Counted from the stretch's first letter, positions 1 through 8,181 are shown. The stretch: 45,776 nucleotides of DNA from Clostridiales bacterium (GCA_012517905.1 JAAYUE010000004.1:1-45776); one strand, 5' to 3'. A program made the numbers and translations. Notes: generated from the sequence alone by a model not told the origin.

Positions 1-852
1 GCGGCGCATCCGCTCGCCAAGCTGCCGCACGCCTTCGTAACAGGCTTCCATCTCCGGCACGGCGAGCTCCGCCGCGGCGGACGGCGTAGGCGCGCGAAGA
101 TCCGCGGCGAAATCCGCGATGGTGAAATCCGTCTCGTGACCGACCGCGCTGACGACGGGGATGCGGCTTTGCACGATGGCCTCCGCGACAGCAGGCTCGT
201 TGAAGGCCCAAAGGTCCTCCATGCTGCCGCCGCCGCGGCCGACGATGAGCACGTCCGCCGCTTCCGCCTCGTTCATCTTCCGAATCGCGTCCGCAATCTC
301 CTCCGCCGCGCCCTGACCCTGCACGCGAACGCTCGCGAGCACGATCGGCATGCGCGGAAATCTCCGGCGGATGATGTTGATGATGTCCTGCACCGCGGCG
401 CCCGTGCCGCTGGTGACCACGCCGACACGGCGCGGCAAAAACGGGATGGGGCGCTTGCGCGCCGCGTCAAACCAGCCGCGCTCCTCAAGCTCCTGTTTCA
501 GCGCGAGAAAGCGCAGATACAGCTCGCCTTCGCCGCTCTTTTTCAGATAGTTGGCGTAGAGCTGAAAGGACCCGTCCTTTTCGTAGAGCGCAGCCCTGCC
601 GTAGAGCAGCACCTGCATGCCGTCCTGCGGCTGAAAATTGAGGCGCATCGCCTGCTGCCGAAACATGACGCAGCGCACGAGCGCGCTCTCGTCCTTCAGC
701 GAAAAATAGAGGTGTCCGGACGAGTGCCGCTTAAACCCGCTGATCTCGCCGCTGACCCGCAGCTGCGCAAGGTTCGGGTCGGAGGAGAGCAGCGTGGACA
801 CATATTCGTTCAGCTCGCCGACGCGAAAGACCGGCGTTAACGCCTGCTCCAC
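1..852 (-). CDS. xseA: Exodeoxyribonuclease VII large subunit (partial; 3' end outside window)
   Basis: XseA is the catalytic large subunit of exonuclease VII, which degrades single-stranded DNA in the cytoplasm together with XseB. The visible 284 codons begin VEQALTPVFRVGELNEY and contain the N-terminal OB-fold signature SGEISGFKRHSSGHLYFSLK, typical of the family; the catalytic region continues downstream. The C-terminus lies beyond base 1. I chose a GTG start at 852 because a GGAGGT ribosome site (861-866) lies 8 nt upstream and the OB-fold begins at once. The stop of the TsaD-like gene lies in this ribosome site, so the two genes are almost certainly co-transcribed as the tail of the asp23-nusB gene run. 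xseB would be expected next. Confidence 0.95.
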   Translation of the reverse strand, partial: MEQALTPVFRVGELNEYVSTLLSSDPNLAQLRVSGEISGFKRHSSGHLYFSLKDESALVRCVMFRQQAMRLNFQPQDGMQVLLYGRAALYEKDGSFQLYANYLKKSGEGELYLRFLALKQELEERGWFDAARKRPIPFLPRRVGVVTSGTGAAVQDIINIIRRRFPRMPIVLASVRVQGQGAAEEIADAIRKMNEAEAADVLIVGRGGGSMEDLWAFNEPAVAEAIVQSRIPVVSAVGHETDFTIADFAADLRAPTPSAAAELAVPEMEACYEGVRQLGERMRR

Positions 853-858
853 CCGTTC

Positions 859-1809
859 TCACCTCCCGTTGCTGAATTGATCGCGCGCAAGAAGCGCGGT
901 TCCGACGGCGTTGTCCGAAGACAGCCCGTCCGCAGCATAATACAGCCTCTGCCGAAGTCGCTCTCCGAGCAGACGCCGCAGCAGCGGACTGCCCGACACG
1001 CCGCCCGAGAGCAGCGCGGCGCAAAAGCCGGTCCGCTCGAAAGCGCCGGTCAGCAGCTTTGCAAACGTGCGCGCCATACAGTCGTAGACGGCATATGCGA
1101 CCGTCTCCTTCGGCGTCCCCTGCTCCAGCAGCCGCAGACACTGCGTCTCCTGGCCGGAAAAGGAGCAGTCGAGTCCCTTGACGCTTGAGGGAAGCTTCAG
1201 GCCCCGATCGACAGCGGACTTCGCCAGCGTTTCGAGCGAGCTCCCGCTCGGAAACGGCAGGCCAATTTTCACGCCGACGCGGTCTACAAACTGTCCCGCA
1301 TGCAGATCCGAGCAGCCGCCGATGCGGTCGATCTCGCCGATCAGCCCGTTTTGCAGGCGGACCGTCAACAGATCGGTCGTGCCGCCGGAGAGGTGCATCG
1401 CCAGAAACGGCGCCGCTCCGATTTCGCGCTCCTGTCCGAACATTGCGGCGCGGATATGCCCCGCCTGATGCGTCGTCTCATAGAGCGGAATCCCGAGCGA
1501 CGCGGCGATGCTCACTGCCGCAAGTTTTCCGGCGAGGAACACCGGCATGTAGGAGTCCTCCGCGCCGGTCGGCTTCGTGCTGACGGCGACGGCGGACAGT
1601 TCCGCGCGATTGACGGAGGAAAGCGCCCGCTCGATCAGCGGCGGCAGCTGCCTCACATGCTGGAAGAGCGCGTCGCTCTGCCGCAGTCCCCGCTCGCCCA
1701 ACGGTACAGAAAGCATCGTTCTCTGCTCGAAAACGATGCCTTCGTCTGAAACGCAGGACACGGACGTCGTATAATTGCTCGTATCGACGCCGAGATACAG
1801 CCGGTTCAT
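859..1809 (-). CDS. TsaD/Kae1-like protein (O-sialoglycoprotein endopeptidase homologue)
   Basis: This 316-residue protein has the ASKHA fold of the TsaD/Kae1/YgjD family. It starts MNRLYLGVDTSNYTTSVSC (phosphate-binding loop), keeps an HxxGH metal motif as HQAGH near residue 115, and has the adenosine and phosphate loops MHLSGGTTDLL and ALLSGGVSGS. TsaD makes the t6A tRNA modification with TsaB and TsaE. This clade sits beside nusB and xseA in Clostridia and diverges from true TsaD, so it may be a paralogue whose substrate is unknown. The ATG overlaps the nusB stop by 4 bp, which implies translational coupling. The family call is firm; the reaction is not established. Confidence 0.85.
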   Translation of the reverse strand: MNRLYLGVDTSNYTTSVSCVSDEGIVFEQRTMLSVPLGERGLRQSDALFQHVRQLPPLIERALSSVNRAELSAVAVSTKPTGAEDSYMPVFLAGKLAAVSIAASLGIPLYETTHQAGHIRAAMFGQEREIGAAPFLAMHLSGGTTDLLTVRLQNGLIGEIDRIGGCSDLHAGQFVDRVGVKIGLPFPSGSSLETLAKSAVDRGLKLPSSVKGLDCSFSGQETQCLRLLEQGTPKETVAYAVYDCMARTFAKLLTGAFERTGFCAALLSGGVSGSPLLRRLLGERLRQRLYYAADGLSSDNAVGTALLARDQFSNGR

Positions 1810-2219
1810 GGGGACACGATCTCTTTTGCGACGCTGCCCAGAATGCCGTTGACAAACGCATAGGACCGCTCGCCGCCGTATCGCTTGGCCAGCTCCACCG
1901 CCTCGTTGATGGCGGCGCCGGTCGGCACGTCCTCTTTGCGATAGAGCATTTCATAGATCGCCACGCGCAGAATGCTCAGATCCACGCGCGAGATGCGCTC
2001 GATGGCCCAGTCCTTCGAATAGCGGCTGACGAGCTCGTCGATCTGCGCCGTGTGCGCGCCAACGCCTTCGAGCATCTGCGAAACGTAAAGCAAGTCCTCC
2101 GCGTCCAGCGCGCCGAGGGATTCGGCTTTTTCGCAGACGCGTTCGGGCGTGTCTTCGCCGCCTAACAGATTGGAAAAGTGCATCATCATCGCGACTTCGC
2201 GCGCGGTCGTTCTGCTCAT
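1806..2219 (-). CDS. nusB: Transcription antitermination factor NusB
   Basis: NusB binds boxA RNA with NusE (S10) and supports rRNA antitermination. The 137-residue product is a normal length for the family and all-helical. It begins MSRTTAREVAMMMHFS and has the conserved segment DWAIERISRVDLSILRVAIY, followed by PTGAAINEAVELAKRYGGER and the C-terminal helix FVNGILGSVAKE, all hallmarks of NusB. It lies just downstream of the DUF2273 gene (3 nt gap) and overlaps the TsaD-like gene by 4 bp. The asp23-amaP-DUF2273-nusB-xseA order is common in Clostridia. Confidence 0.97.
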   Translation of the reverse strand: MSRTTAREVAMMMHFSNLLGGEDTPERVCEKAESLGALDAEDLLYVSQMLEGVGAHTAQIDELVSRYSKDWAIERISRVDLSILRVAIYEMLYRKEDVPTGAAINEAVELAKRYGGERSYAFVNGILGSVAKEIVSP

Positions 2220-2222
2220 GTG

Positions 2223-2462
2223 TTATGAATCCTTGGAAAACAGTTTGTGGAAAAAGTCCCGAATCCCCTCGGGGCCGCCTTTGTCGAGCATGTAGCCCAG
2301 AAAGAAGAACAGCGCGAGAATCAGAAACAGCAGGATCGTGCGCCAGAAACCGATGGTGAAAAACAGAATCGCCAGCACCAGTCCGACAAGGACAAGCAGC
2401 ACCGTAAACTTATGTTGTTTGACAAACTCCCAAAACGCGTTCATGATCCTGTCCTCACTCAA
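2223..2462 (-). CDS. DUF2273 small membrane protein
   Basis: A 79-residue protein with two hydrophobic segments (about residues 19-36 and 40-58), a short basic N-terminus and a soluble C-terminal helix (GPEGIRDFFHKLFSKDS). This is the pattern of the DUF2273 family, encoded between amaP and nusB or next to asp23 genes in Gram-positive bacteria. The role is unknown, but its constant company with Asp23/AmaP suggests membrane attachment or envelope-stress work. It overlaps the end of amaP by 8 bp, and nusB follows 3 nt downstream. Confidence 0.85.
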   Translation of the reverse strand: MSEDRIMNAFWEFVKQHKFTVLLVLVGLVLAILFFTIGFWRTILLFLILALFFFLGYMLDKGGPEGIRDFFHKLFSKDS

Positions 2463-3030
2463 CCCGGGATACGGCGGCGGGCGTATTCGCCGGCGCGGCG
2501 GCGCTCTCCACGAGCACGCCGATTTCGTTGACCTGAATGCCGGTCAGCGCCTCGATATTCTCCTTCAGCGACTTCTGCAGTTCGCTCGAAAGCGTCACGA
2601 CGTCCGTATCCGGCAGAACGCAGAGGCGAATGCCGATGGTGACGCCGGTCTCGGTCGAATGCAGCGTGGTGTGTACGTCCCGCACGCGCGCAAGCGCGCG
2701 GCAGTGCTTCTGCACCATGGTGTCGAGCGCTTCGAGGGAGATATAGGTGCCGCCGTGCTCCGTCTGCCGCATCAGCGCGGACGCGGGGCGCGACTCCGTC
2801 TTTTTCCCCCTGCCGGCAAACAGCAGCTTGACGCTGATGAGCAGCAGGACCAGCCCGCAGCCCGCAAGGATCAGCGCGTTTTCACGGAACATGTAAAACA
2901 GGGAAATGAACCCCGCCACCATGTCCTCCTGAATCAGGCCGGCCGCGATGCCGAAGAGGACAAACGACAGGAGGATTGCTGCAATCAGCAGAATCCCCAG
3001 CAGGATACGGTCGAAAACCTTGAGTTTCAT
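2455..3030 (-). CDS. amaP: Alkaline shock response membrane anchor protein AmaP
   Basis: AmaP anchors Asp23-family proteins to the inner face of the membrane. The 191-residue product has two membrane segments (about residues 9-31 and 50-72), then a basic linker (GRGKKTESRP), and a C-terminal domain with Asp23-like features, including TGVTIGIRLCVLPDTDV and ENIEALTGIQVNEIGVLVES. That organisation is typical of AmaP. It lies 150 bp downstream of asp23, with a weak hairpin terminator between them, so it may be read at a lower level than asp23. It overlaps the DUF2273 gene by 8 bp. Confidence 0.9.
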   Translation of the reverse strand: MKLKVFDRILLGILLIAAILLSFVLFGIAAGLIQEDMVAGFISLFYMFRENALILAGCGLVLLLISVKLLFAGRGKKTESRPASALMRQTEHGGTYISLEALDTMVQKHCRALARVRDVHTTLHSTETGVTIGIRLCVLPDTDVVTLSSELQKSLKENIEALTGIQVNEIGVLVESAAAPANTPAAVSRVE

Positions 3031-3132
3031 AATCCCAAAAACCTCTTTTCACCAACCGTCCGCATGAATTTTCGCGGCGGCATACTCTTAGGATGGTTTG
3101 CCTGCGCGGTGTTCGCCCGCGCATCCTGTAAA

Positions 3133-3156
3133 ACGGGCGGAACGATCTCCGCCCGT
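3133..3156 (-). terminator. Hairpin after asp23, probably partial terminator
   Basis: A perfect 9-bp inverted repeat (3133-3141 with 3148-3156, 6-nt loop), followed on the minus strand by a short TTTTA tract. It lies between asp23 and amaP. With so few U residues it probably reduces transcription into amaP-nusB-xseA rather than stopping it. Confidence 0.5.
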
Positions 3157-3180
3157 CAATCGGTCAGCGTAATGGCCCGC

Positions 3181-3684
3181 TTACTTGACGCGGGGCGGTT
3201 CCGGTTCTACGAGTTCGGCGGCGACTGGCGGCGCCTCTTTCTCCTTGGTTTCCTTGGCTTTCTCTTTTTCCTTCCGCTTTGCCGCGCGGGAGGTCTCCTG
3301 CTCCGCCGGTTCAAACACGACGCTTTGCACAAACACGTTGATTTCCACAACGCGCAGACCGGTCATGTTTTCGATGGCGCTCTTGACGGATTCCTGAATT
3401 TTTTCGCAGACTTCTTTGATCTTATAGCCGTATTTGATGCTGACGGATATGTCAACGGCGGCTTCTTCCTGGCCGACCTCAACCTTAACGCCTTTTGTCA
3501 GGTTTTTTTTGCCGAGCATTTCGGTGATGCCCTCGACCATTCCGCCGCTCACGGCGGAAACGCCCTCTACGTCGGAAACCGCCAGTGCGGCGATGGTAGC
3601 GACGACTTCGTCCGCAAATACGATTCGGCCACCTTCCGCTTCCACCTTGGAAACTTCAGTGCTCGCCTTTTTTTCTTCGGACAT
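3181..3684 (-). CDS. Asp23/Gls24 family envelope stress response protein
   Basis: A cytoplasmic Asp23-family protein; family members assemble beneath the membrane via AmaP. The core (about residues 15-120) contains GGRIVFADEVVATIAALAVS, VEGVSAVSGGMVEGITEMLG and NMTGLRVVEINVFVQSVVF, the diagnostic family segments. The last 45 residues are a charged Lys/Glu then Pro-rich tail (AAKRKEKEKAKETKEKEAPP) of unknown role. I chose the ATG at 3684 rather than the GTG two codons upstream, because GGAGG then sits 7 nt away. A strong promoter lies upstream, and this is the first gene of the asp23-amaP-nusB-xseA run. Confidence 0.93.
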   Translation of the reverse strand: MSEEKKASTEVSKVEAEGGRIVFADEVVATIAALAVSDVEGVSAVSGGMVEGITEMLGKKNLTKGVKVEVGQEEAAVDISVSIKYGYKIKEVCEKIQESVKSAIENMTGLRVVEINVFVQSVVFEPAEQETSRAAKRKEKEKAKETKEKEAPPVAAELVEPEPPRVK

Positions 3685-3713
3685 ATGCACACCTCCATTC
3701 TTGTTTACCTAAA

Positions 3714-3742
3714 ATTATACCAGTCGGGTGGGCTTCTGTAAA
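3714..3742 (-). promoter_or_regulatory. Sigma-A promoter of asp23
   Basis: On the minus strand TTTACA (3742-3737), a 17-bp spacer, then a perfect TATAAT (3719-3714) with an upstream TG (extended -10). The leader to the ATG at 3684 is about 23 nt and carries the GGAGG site. Confidence 0.85.
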
Positions 3743-3907
3743 TATGTTAAGCGCCTTGTCATGTTACTCCCGCGTGAAAGCTTTGCGGCGCATTTGCGGC
3801 ATCCTTGCCGATTTTTCCCCGATTGACGCGGTAAATACGATAGTGAGCGAGCATAAAAGAGCGTATCGATACGCACCGGGCCCGATATGTCCAGAAGATC
3901 GTATTCG

Positions 3908-3943
3908 GATTGTTTTTCTGATTGTTTTTCTGATTGTTCATTG
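3908..3943 (+). repeat. 12-bp tandem repeat upstream of gntR
   Basis: GATTGTTTTTCT occurs twice in a row (3908-3919, 3920-3931), followed by a third partial copy starting GATTGTTC at 3932. It sits in a T-rich stretch that overlaps the proposed gntR promoter. Confidence 0.75.
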
Positions 3944-3957
3944 TATATTTGTATACA
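3922..3957 (+). promoter_or_regulatory. Possible gntR promoter with TGTATACA palindrome
   Basis: TTGTTT (3922-3927), a 16-bp spacer and TATATT (3944-3949) form a plausible sigma-A promoter. The 8-bp palindrome TGTATACA (3950-3957) lies at the expected start site. FadR-type GntR proteins often bind short AT-rich palindromes of this kind, so it is a candidate autoregulatory operator. The leader of about 115 nt to the ATG holds no other gene that I can support. Confidence 0.45.
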
Positions 3958-4071
3958 TACACTTGTATTCTTCATGCAAAACCATTACACTGGTGACTAG
4001 AAAACAGGGGCGAACTTCCTTTCTCCCATCGTATGCGTGCGCGCTTCTTTGCGCCGCGAAAGAGAGCATTC

Positions 4072-4725
4072 ATGAACGGTTATTATGAGAATAAGGACTA
4101 CGGCTCGCTATCCGAGAAAGTATATCGCTTTCTTCGGGACGGGATTGCCGAAGGCCGCTATCAGACGGGCGATTTCCTCGTGGAGATGAAGATCGCCGAG
4201 GAGCTGGGCGTAAGCCGCACGCCCGTGCGCGAGGCGCTCAAGCAGCTCGAGCTCGAGGAGCTCGTCTCCTCGCACCCAAACCGCGGCGTGGTCGTCAAGG
4301 GTCTCTCGACCGAGGACCTGCAGGACGTCTCCACCATCCGCCATCTTCTCGAAGGCCAAGCGGCGTACTGGGCGGCCGAGCGCGTCACCGAAGAGCAGCT
4401 CAAAGCGCTGAAAGAGACCGTGGAGCTCATGGAGTTTTACACCGCAAAGAACGACGTTGCGCATCTCGTCACGCTGGACACGCGGTTCCACGAGCTGATC
4501 TACGAAGCCAGCGGCAGCCGGACGATACGGCACATCCTCGCCTCGCTGCACCAGAATATCCGAAAAGCGCGGCAGAGCTCGCTGACCATGCCGGCTCGCG
4601 CGTCCAACTCGCTTGCCGAGCATTTGAGCATCTATCAGGCGATCGAGCGGCACGACGCGCCCGCGGCAAAAGAACATATGGAAGCCCACGTCGCAATTGC
4701 GGCGGGAAGCCGGCCGAGCGAATAG
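4072..4725 (+). CDS. GntR family regulator, FCD (FadR) subfamily
   Basis: A 217-residue one-component regulator. The N-terminal winged helix (about residues 8-72) has the GntR signature VSRTPVREALKQLELEELV and ends in the wing NRGVVVKGL. The C-terminal FCD domain (about 80-210) is helical, with the metal-site pattern DTRFHELIYEASGS and a later His in LAEHLSIYQAI, as in proteins that sense small carboxylates. The ligand cannot be told. I preferred the ATG at 4072, which begins MNGYYENKDYGSL, over a start 39 nt upstream, because the added residues are unlike the family; a weak AGAGAG precedes it. A methyltransferase gene follows after 66 nt. Confidence 0.9.
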   Translation: MNGYYENKDYGSLSEKVYRFLRDGIAEGRYQTGDFLVEMKIAEELGVSRTPVREALKQLELEELVSSHPNRGVVVKGLSTEDLQDVSTIRHLLEGQAAYWAAERVTEEQLKALKETVELMEFYTAKNDVAHLVTLDTRFHELIYEASGSRTIRHILASLHQNIRKARQSSLTMPARASNSLAEHLSIYQAIERHDAPAAKEHMEAHVAIAAGSRPSE

Positions 4726-4791
4726 CCGCCGCCGGACTCCCGCCTTTTTAGATTCCAGCGCAGCCCAGCACGACGACGGGAGGACACCGGC

Positions 4792-5988
4792 ATGCGAATC
4801 TACTGTACATCCGAACGGCACGCGAACGGCGGCCCGGGCGAATTCATCCTCGCACGGACGGAAGACGCGCTGTCAAGCCTGACCACCGCCTATCGGGGAC
4901 GCGTTCAGGTGATCTATCTCGACCCGCCGTTCGGCACGGGCGACACGTTTCACATCAAAATTGGATCGGGGAAAAAGCAGCTGCGCCTGCCCGCGTATGC
5001 GGACGACATGGAGGAGGGCGCATATCTGACCTGGATGCGTGGGGTCCTTTCCGGCGCGCGGGATCTGCTCTGCGAGTCCGGCTCGCTGTATCTGCACATC
5101 GACTACCGCATGAGCGCGAAACTCCGGCTCCTGCTGGACGAACTCTTCGGCCCGGAAAACTTCATGAACGAAATCGTCTGGTGTTATAAGTCCGGCGGTC
5201 GCAGCACGCGCTACTATCCGCGCAAACACGATACCATCCTCTTCTACCGTAAAAGCGCGCGCGTGTTTTTCGACATCTACGCGGTCGGCCGCCCGCGCGG
5301 GCCGGAAAAGCGGAACCACATGAAGCGCTATATCGACGAGGAAGGGCGCGTCTGTTTCTCCATCCGCTCCGCGGGCAAGCTCTACACCTATTACGAGGAT
5401 ACGCCGGTGTTTCCAAGCGACGTTTGGGACGACATCGAGCACCTGCAGCAAAAGGACAACGAGCGCGTCGGCTACGCGACGCAGAAGCCGGAGGCGCTGC
5501 TCAATCGCGTGATTCTGGCCTCCTCACGCCCGGGCGATCTGGTCTGCGACCTGTTTTCCGGCAGCGGCACCACCGCCGCAGCGGCAAGTAAGCTTGGCAG
5601 GCGGTTTTTGGTTGCGGACGCTTCGCCTTTCTCGCTCTACACGCTTCGCGCGCGCCAGCTTAAGGCCATGAGCGCGCACTCGTTTCTGGAGGGGGATCAC
5701 GAGCTCGTCCTCCGCTATCCGGCGGACGAAACGCCGGCCGCGTTTTCGGCAAAGCAGGTCACAGCGCGCGGCAAACGCATGCTCTCGATCGAAGAAGCCG
5801 GCTTTACGCCCGCCTATCCGCTCGTTTACGCCGCGGTCGGAACCGTAAGCGGCGAGCAGTTCTCCCCTTCCGCCGTGGACTGCCGGCCAAAGCTGCCGCT
5901 GCAGCTGCCGGTCGACGGGCTGGACCGGCCGGTCGCGCAGATCGTGGACGCGATGGGCCGCACCGCGTTCTTTACGATCGACGGCTGA
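4792..5988 (+). CDS. Solitary DNA methyltransferase (N6-adenine/N4-cytosine, beta class)
   Basis: A site-specific DNA methyltransferase using S-adenosylmethionine. The catalytic motif IV is YLDPPFGTGDTF (about residues 43-54) and comes before motif I, DLFSGSGTTAAAASKLGR (about 256-273), the order of beta-class enzymes. The segment VGYATQKPEALLNRVI before motif I is also typical. About 110 residues follow the catalytic core and match nothing I recognise. The start at 4792 has GGGAGG 8 nt upstream. There is no restriction endonuclease or specificity subunit nearby, so it looks like an orphan methylase. It is preceded by gntR (66 nt). The target sequence cannot be deduced. Confidence 0.9.
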   Translation: MRIYCTSERHANGGPGEFILARTEDALSSLTTAYRGRVQVIYLDPPFGTGDTFHIKIGSGKKQLRLPAYADDMEEGAYLTWMRGVLSGARDLLCESGSLYLHIDYRMSAKLRLLLDELFGPENFMNEIVWCYKSGGRSTRYYPRKHDTILFYRKSARVFFDIYAVGRPRGPEKRNHMKRYIDEEGRVCFSIRSAGKLYTYYEDTPVFPSDVWDDIEHLQQKDNERVGYATQKPEALLNRVILASSRPGDLVCDLFSGSGTTAAAASKLGRRFLVADASPFSLYTLRARQLKAMSAHSFLEGDHELVLRYPADETPAAFSAKQVTARGKRMLSIEEAGFTPAYPLVYAAVGTVSGEQFSPSAVDCRPKLPLQLPVDGLDRPVAQIVDAMGRTAFFTIDG

Positions 5989-6006
5989 CAAGCCGCGCAT
6001 ATCACA

Positions 6007-6033
6007 AAAACAACGTCGTTGAGGCGTTGTTTT
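6007..6033 (+). terminator. Terminator after the methyltransferase gene
   Basis: AAAACAACG (6007-6015) pairs perfectly with CGTTGTTTT (6025-6033) around a 9-nt loop. The stem itself supplies the A- and T-tracts, so it may work in both directions. Confidence 0.65.
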
Positions 6034-6109
6034 GCTGTTCATCATAAATTCACGTTTTCCGGTTCGGTTTGTCTGGAAAAATATGATTCGTTCGGGTATG
6101 ATACGCTAT

Positions 6110-7243
6110 ATGGATGATAAGACGCAAACGCCCCCGCCGAACAGCGCCGAAACGAACGCGCATCCTTCCGGCGAAATTGGAAAACCGAAGAAGAGCAAAC
6201 GTCTGCGCCTCCTCAGCACGCTGCTGATGCTCGCGCTGATCGCCGTTACGCTTATCGTGATCTTTCGGGACACGTCGCTCGGCGAATTCTGGACCGCCGT
6301 GCGCTCCGCGGACATCGGCTGGCTGCTTGCCGCGCTGGGCGCTTCGCTCGTCGCCTCACTCATGTTCGGCGTCGCGCTGCATATCGCGCTGCGCGCGCTT
6401 TACGGAAAACCGATTTCGTTTCTTCGGAACATCGGCTTTGGCTATATCGGGCAGTATTATACCGCCGTTACGCCAGCAGGCGCGGCGGGCCAGCCCATGC
6501 AGCTCTATTACATGATCGCCTACGGCGTGGAGGTTTCCTACGCGTCGCTTGCGCTGCTGCTGGTCAACGCCTCGCATCAACTCGTCGTGCTGCTGATTCC
6601 GACGGTGCTCTTTCCGTTTCACGCCAGCCTGATTCTGAACAACCTCGGCGCGTTCCTCTGGCTTTTTCTGTTCGGTTCGCTGATCAACATCGGCCTGATT
6701 CTCTTTTTGCTGTTTGCGATGTTTTCCAAGGATTTCGCGGCGCGCATCGTGCACAAAGCGATCGCGCTCTTCGGCAGAATCCGCATCCTGAAGAATCCGC
6801 AGCAGCTCGAGGAGCGCGCGGGAAAGCAGATTGCGCTGTATCAAAAAGGCGCGGAAGTGTTTCGGCAGCATAAGCTGCTGCTCGTTGCGGAGCTGCTCTC
6901 CTACATGCTGCTGCTCGGTTCCCAGTTCGTCATTCCCTATTTCGTCTACCGTGCATTCAACCTCAGCGGATTCGGCATGATGGACTTCGTCGCGCTGCAG
7001 TCCGTGCTCTACCTCGCCGTGTGCTTTCTGCCGATTCCCGGATCGGCGGGCGCAAGCGAGAGCGGGTTTGTCACGATCTTTCGCGTGCTGTTTCAAAGCG
7101 CGCTGATCGTCCCGGCGATGCTGCTCAGCCGCGTGGCAAGCTTCTATTTCATCCTCATTCTCAGCGGCGCAGTATCGCTGGCCATGCAGTTCGTGCTCTC
7201 CTGGCGCAAAAAGCACGCTTCGCCCCCGTCGATCGACTCATAA
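6110..7243 (+). CDS. Flippase-like membrane protein (UPF0104/MprF N-terminal domain family)
   Basis: An integral membrane protein of about 377 residues, related to the lysylphosphatidylglycerol synthase transmembrane region (PF03706). After a Pro-rich, Lys-rich cytoplasmic N-terminus there are roughly eight membrane spans. Family motifs are visible: TPAGAAGQPMQLYYM in the first half and FLPIPGSAGASESGF near the C-terminus. Homologues occur as stand-alone lipid flippases, but the substrate here is unknown. The start is uncertain: I use the ATG at 6110, with in-frame ATGs at 6098 and 6083 as alternatives, and none has a good ribosome site. It is convergent with the LD-carboxypeptidase gene 7 nt away, with no terminator between them. 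Confidence 0.85.
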   Translation: MDDKTQTPPPNSAETNAHPSGEIGKPKKSKRLRLLSTLLMLALIAVTLIVIFRDTSLGEFWTAVRSADIGWLLAALGASLVASLMFGVALHIALRALYGKPISFLRNIGFGYIGQYYTAVTPAGAAGQPMQLYYMIAYGVEVSYASLALLLVNASHQLVVLLIPTVLFPFHASLILNNLGAFLWLFLFGSLINIGLILFLLFAMFSKDFAARIVHKAIALFGRIRILKNPQQLEERAGKQIALYQKGAEVFRQHKLLLVAELLSYMLLLGSQFVIPYFVYRAFNLSGFGMMDFVALQSVLYLAVCFLPIPGSAGASESGFVTIFRVLFQSALIVPAMLLSRVASFYFILILSGAVSLAMQFVLSWRKKHASPPSIDS

Positions 7244-7250
7244 CCCTCTG

Positions 7251-8114
7251 TCAAACGCTTTGTAAAAACGATTGTCTGGTGCCGATCGTCAAACACTTCG
7301 ACGTATTCGCATGACCGATGTCATGCGTTTTTGCAATCGGAAAATCACAGTGCCGCGTCATGCTCAGCGCCAGCTCAACGATATCCGGCTTTTCTGCGCT
7401 TTCCTCCATCTTCGTAAACGTACCGAGCAGCAACCCTTTGATCCGGTCAAACGCGCCGATCTGTCCAAGCTGGCTGAAATACGCCGTCATCTGCGCCGCG
7501 CCGCCGCCGTAACTCTCCAAAAACAGCAGTTTCCCCCGCATGTCCAGCAGATACTGCGTTCCGGCGAGCCTGAGCAGGCAGCGGATGTTCCCGCCGACCA
7601 CCACGCCCTCGGCGGACGAGCCGCGGACAAACGACCAGCGCGCGTCGAACAGGTCGTTTTTTCCATGCAGAATCGAGTTTTCAAACGCCGCCGTCTGTAT
7701 CCGCCCGTTTTCCCGGACAAGACAGCGAACCTGATACAGATACGACGGGACCCGCGTCTTTTCGTAGATCGCGTTGAGAACCGTGGTCAGGTCGCTGTAC
7801 CCGAAAAACGGTTTGGGCCGCCCCGCAAGCGCGTCAAAATCGATCTCGTCCAGCAACTCGTTTGCAATATCTCCGCCCGACACGTCGAAGATCGCCTTGA
7901 CCGCGTCGTCCCGAATCATCGCGTTGAGCGCGCCTGCCCGCTGCGCGCCCGTGCCGCCAAAGACGCCGCGCCGCCGAAACAGATATGGACTGAGCTCCGG
8001 CGTCAATCCGATTTTACCGAGCACAGCAATCAGCTCGTCCAGCTGGTCTTTTTCGGTTTCGCCGAGCGCGTTCGAGCAGGCCACGATCCCGACGCGATCC
8101 CCTTGTTTCAACAT
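7251..8114 (-). CDS. LD-carboxypeptidase / MccF-like peptidase (family S66)
   Basis: A 287-residue serine peptidase of family S66, which removes the terminal D-Ala of murein tetrapeptides (LdcA) or inactivates microcin C-type nucleotides (MccF). The N-terminus GDRVGIVACSNALG matches the family. The triad can be read as Ser in FFGYSDLTTV, Glu in LLFLESYGGG and His in THDIGHANTSK. It is somewhat shorter than LdcA/MccF (usually 300-350). It has no signal peptide, so it acts in the cytoplasm, probably in peptidoglycan recycling. An AGGAG lies 9 nt before the ATG. It stands alone between a convergent gene and the dnaJ end. Confidence 0.88.
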   Translation of the reverse strand: MLKQGDRVGIVACSNALGETEKDQLDELIAVLGKIGLTPELSPYLFRRRGVFGGTGAQRAGALNAMIRDDAVKAIFDVSGGDIANELLDEIDFDALAGRPKPFFGYSDLTTVLNAIYEKTRVPSYLYQVRCLVRENGRIQTAAFENSILHGKNDLFDARWSFVRGSSAEGVVVGGNIRCLLRLAGTQYLLDMRGKLLFLESYGGGAAQMTAYFSQLGQIGAFDRIKGLLLGTFTKMEESAEKPDIVELALSMTRHCDFPIAKTHDIGHANTSKCLTIGTRQSFLQSV

Positions 8115-8181
8115 AGCGGCATGCTCCTTTCAGCGATCAGGCTTTACCAAGCCCATTCCGGATTAAATGTCTTTGATCAGC

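Noticed and set aside
2338-3741. A 467-codon plus-strand frame over amaP and asp23
   Set aside because: The minus-strand genes have clear families, start sites and a promoter; this is a shadow frame.
3908-3943. Start of a CRISPR array
   Set aside because: The repeats are 12 bp, directly adjacent without spacers and lack cas genes; it is a simple tandem repeat.
3759-3962. A 67-codon minus-strand frame upstream of asp23
   Set aside because: It overlaps the gntR promoter repeats, has no ribosome site and an Asn/Lys/Tyr composition unlike real genes here.
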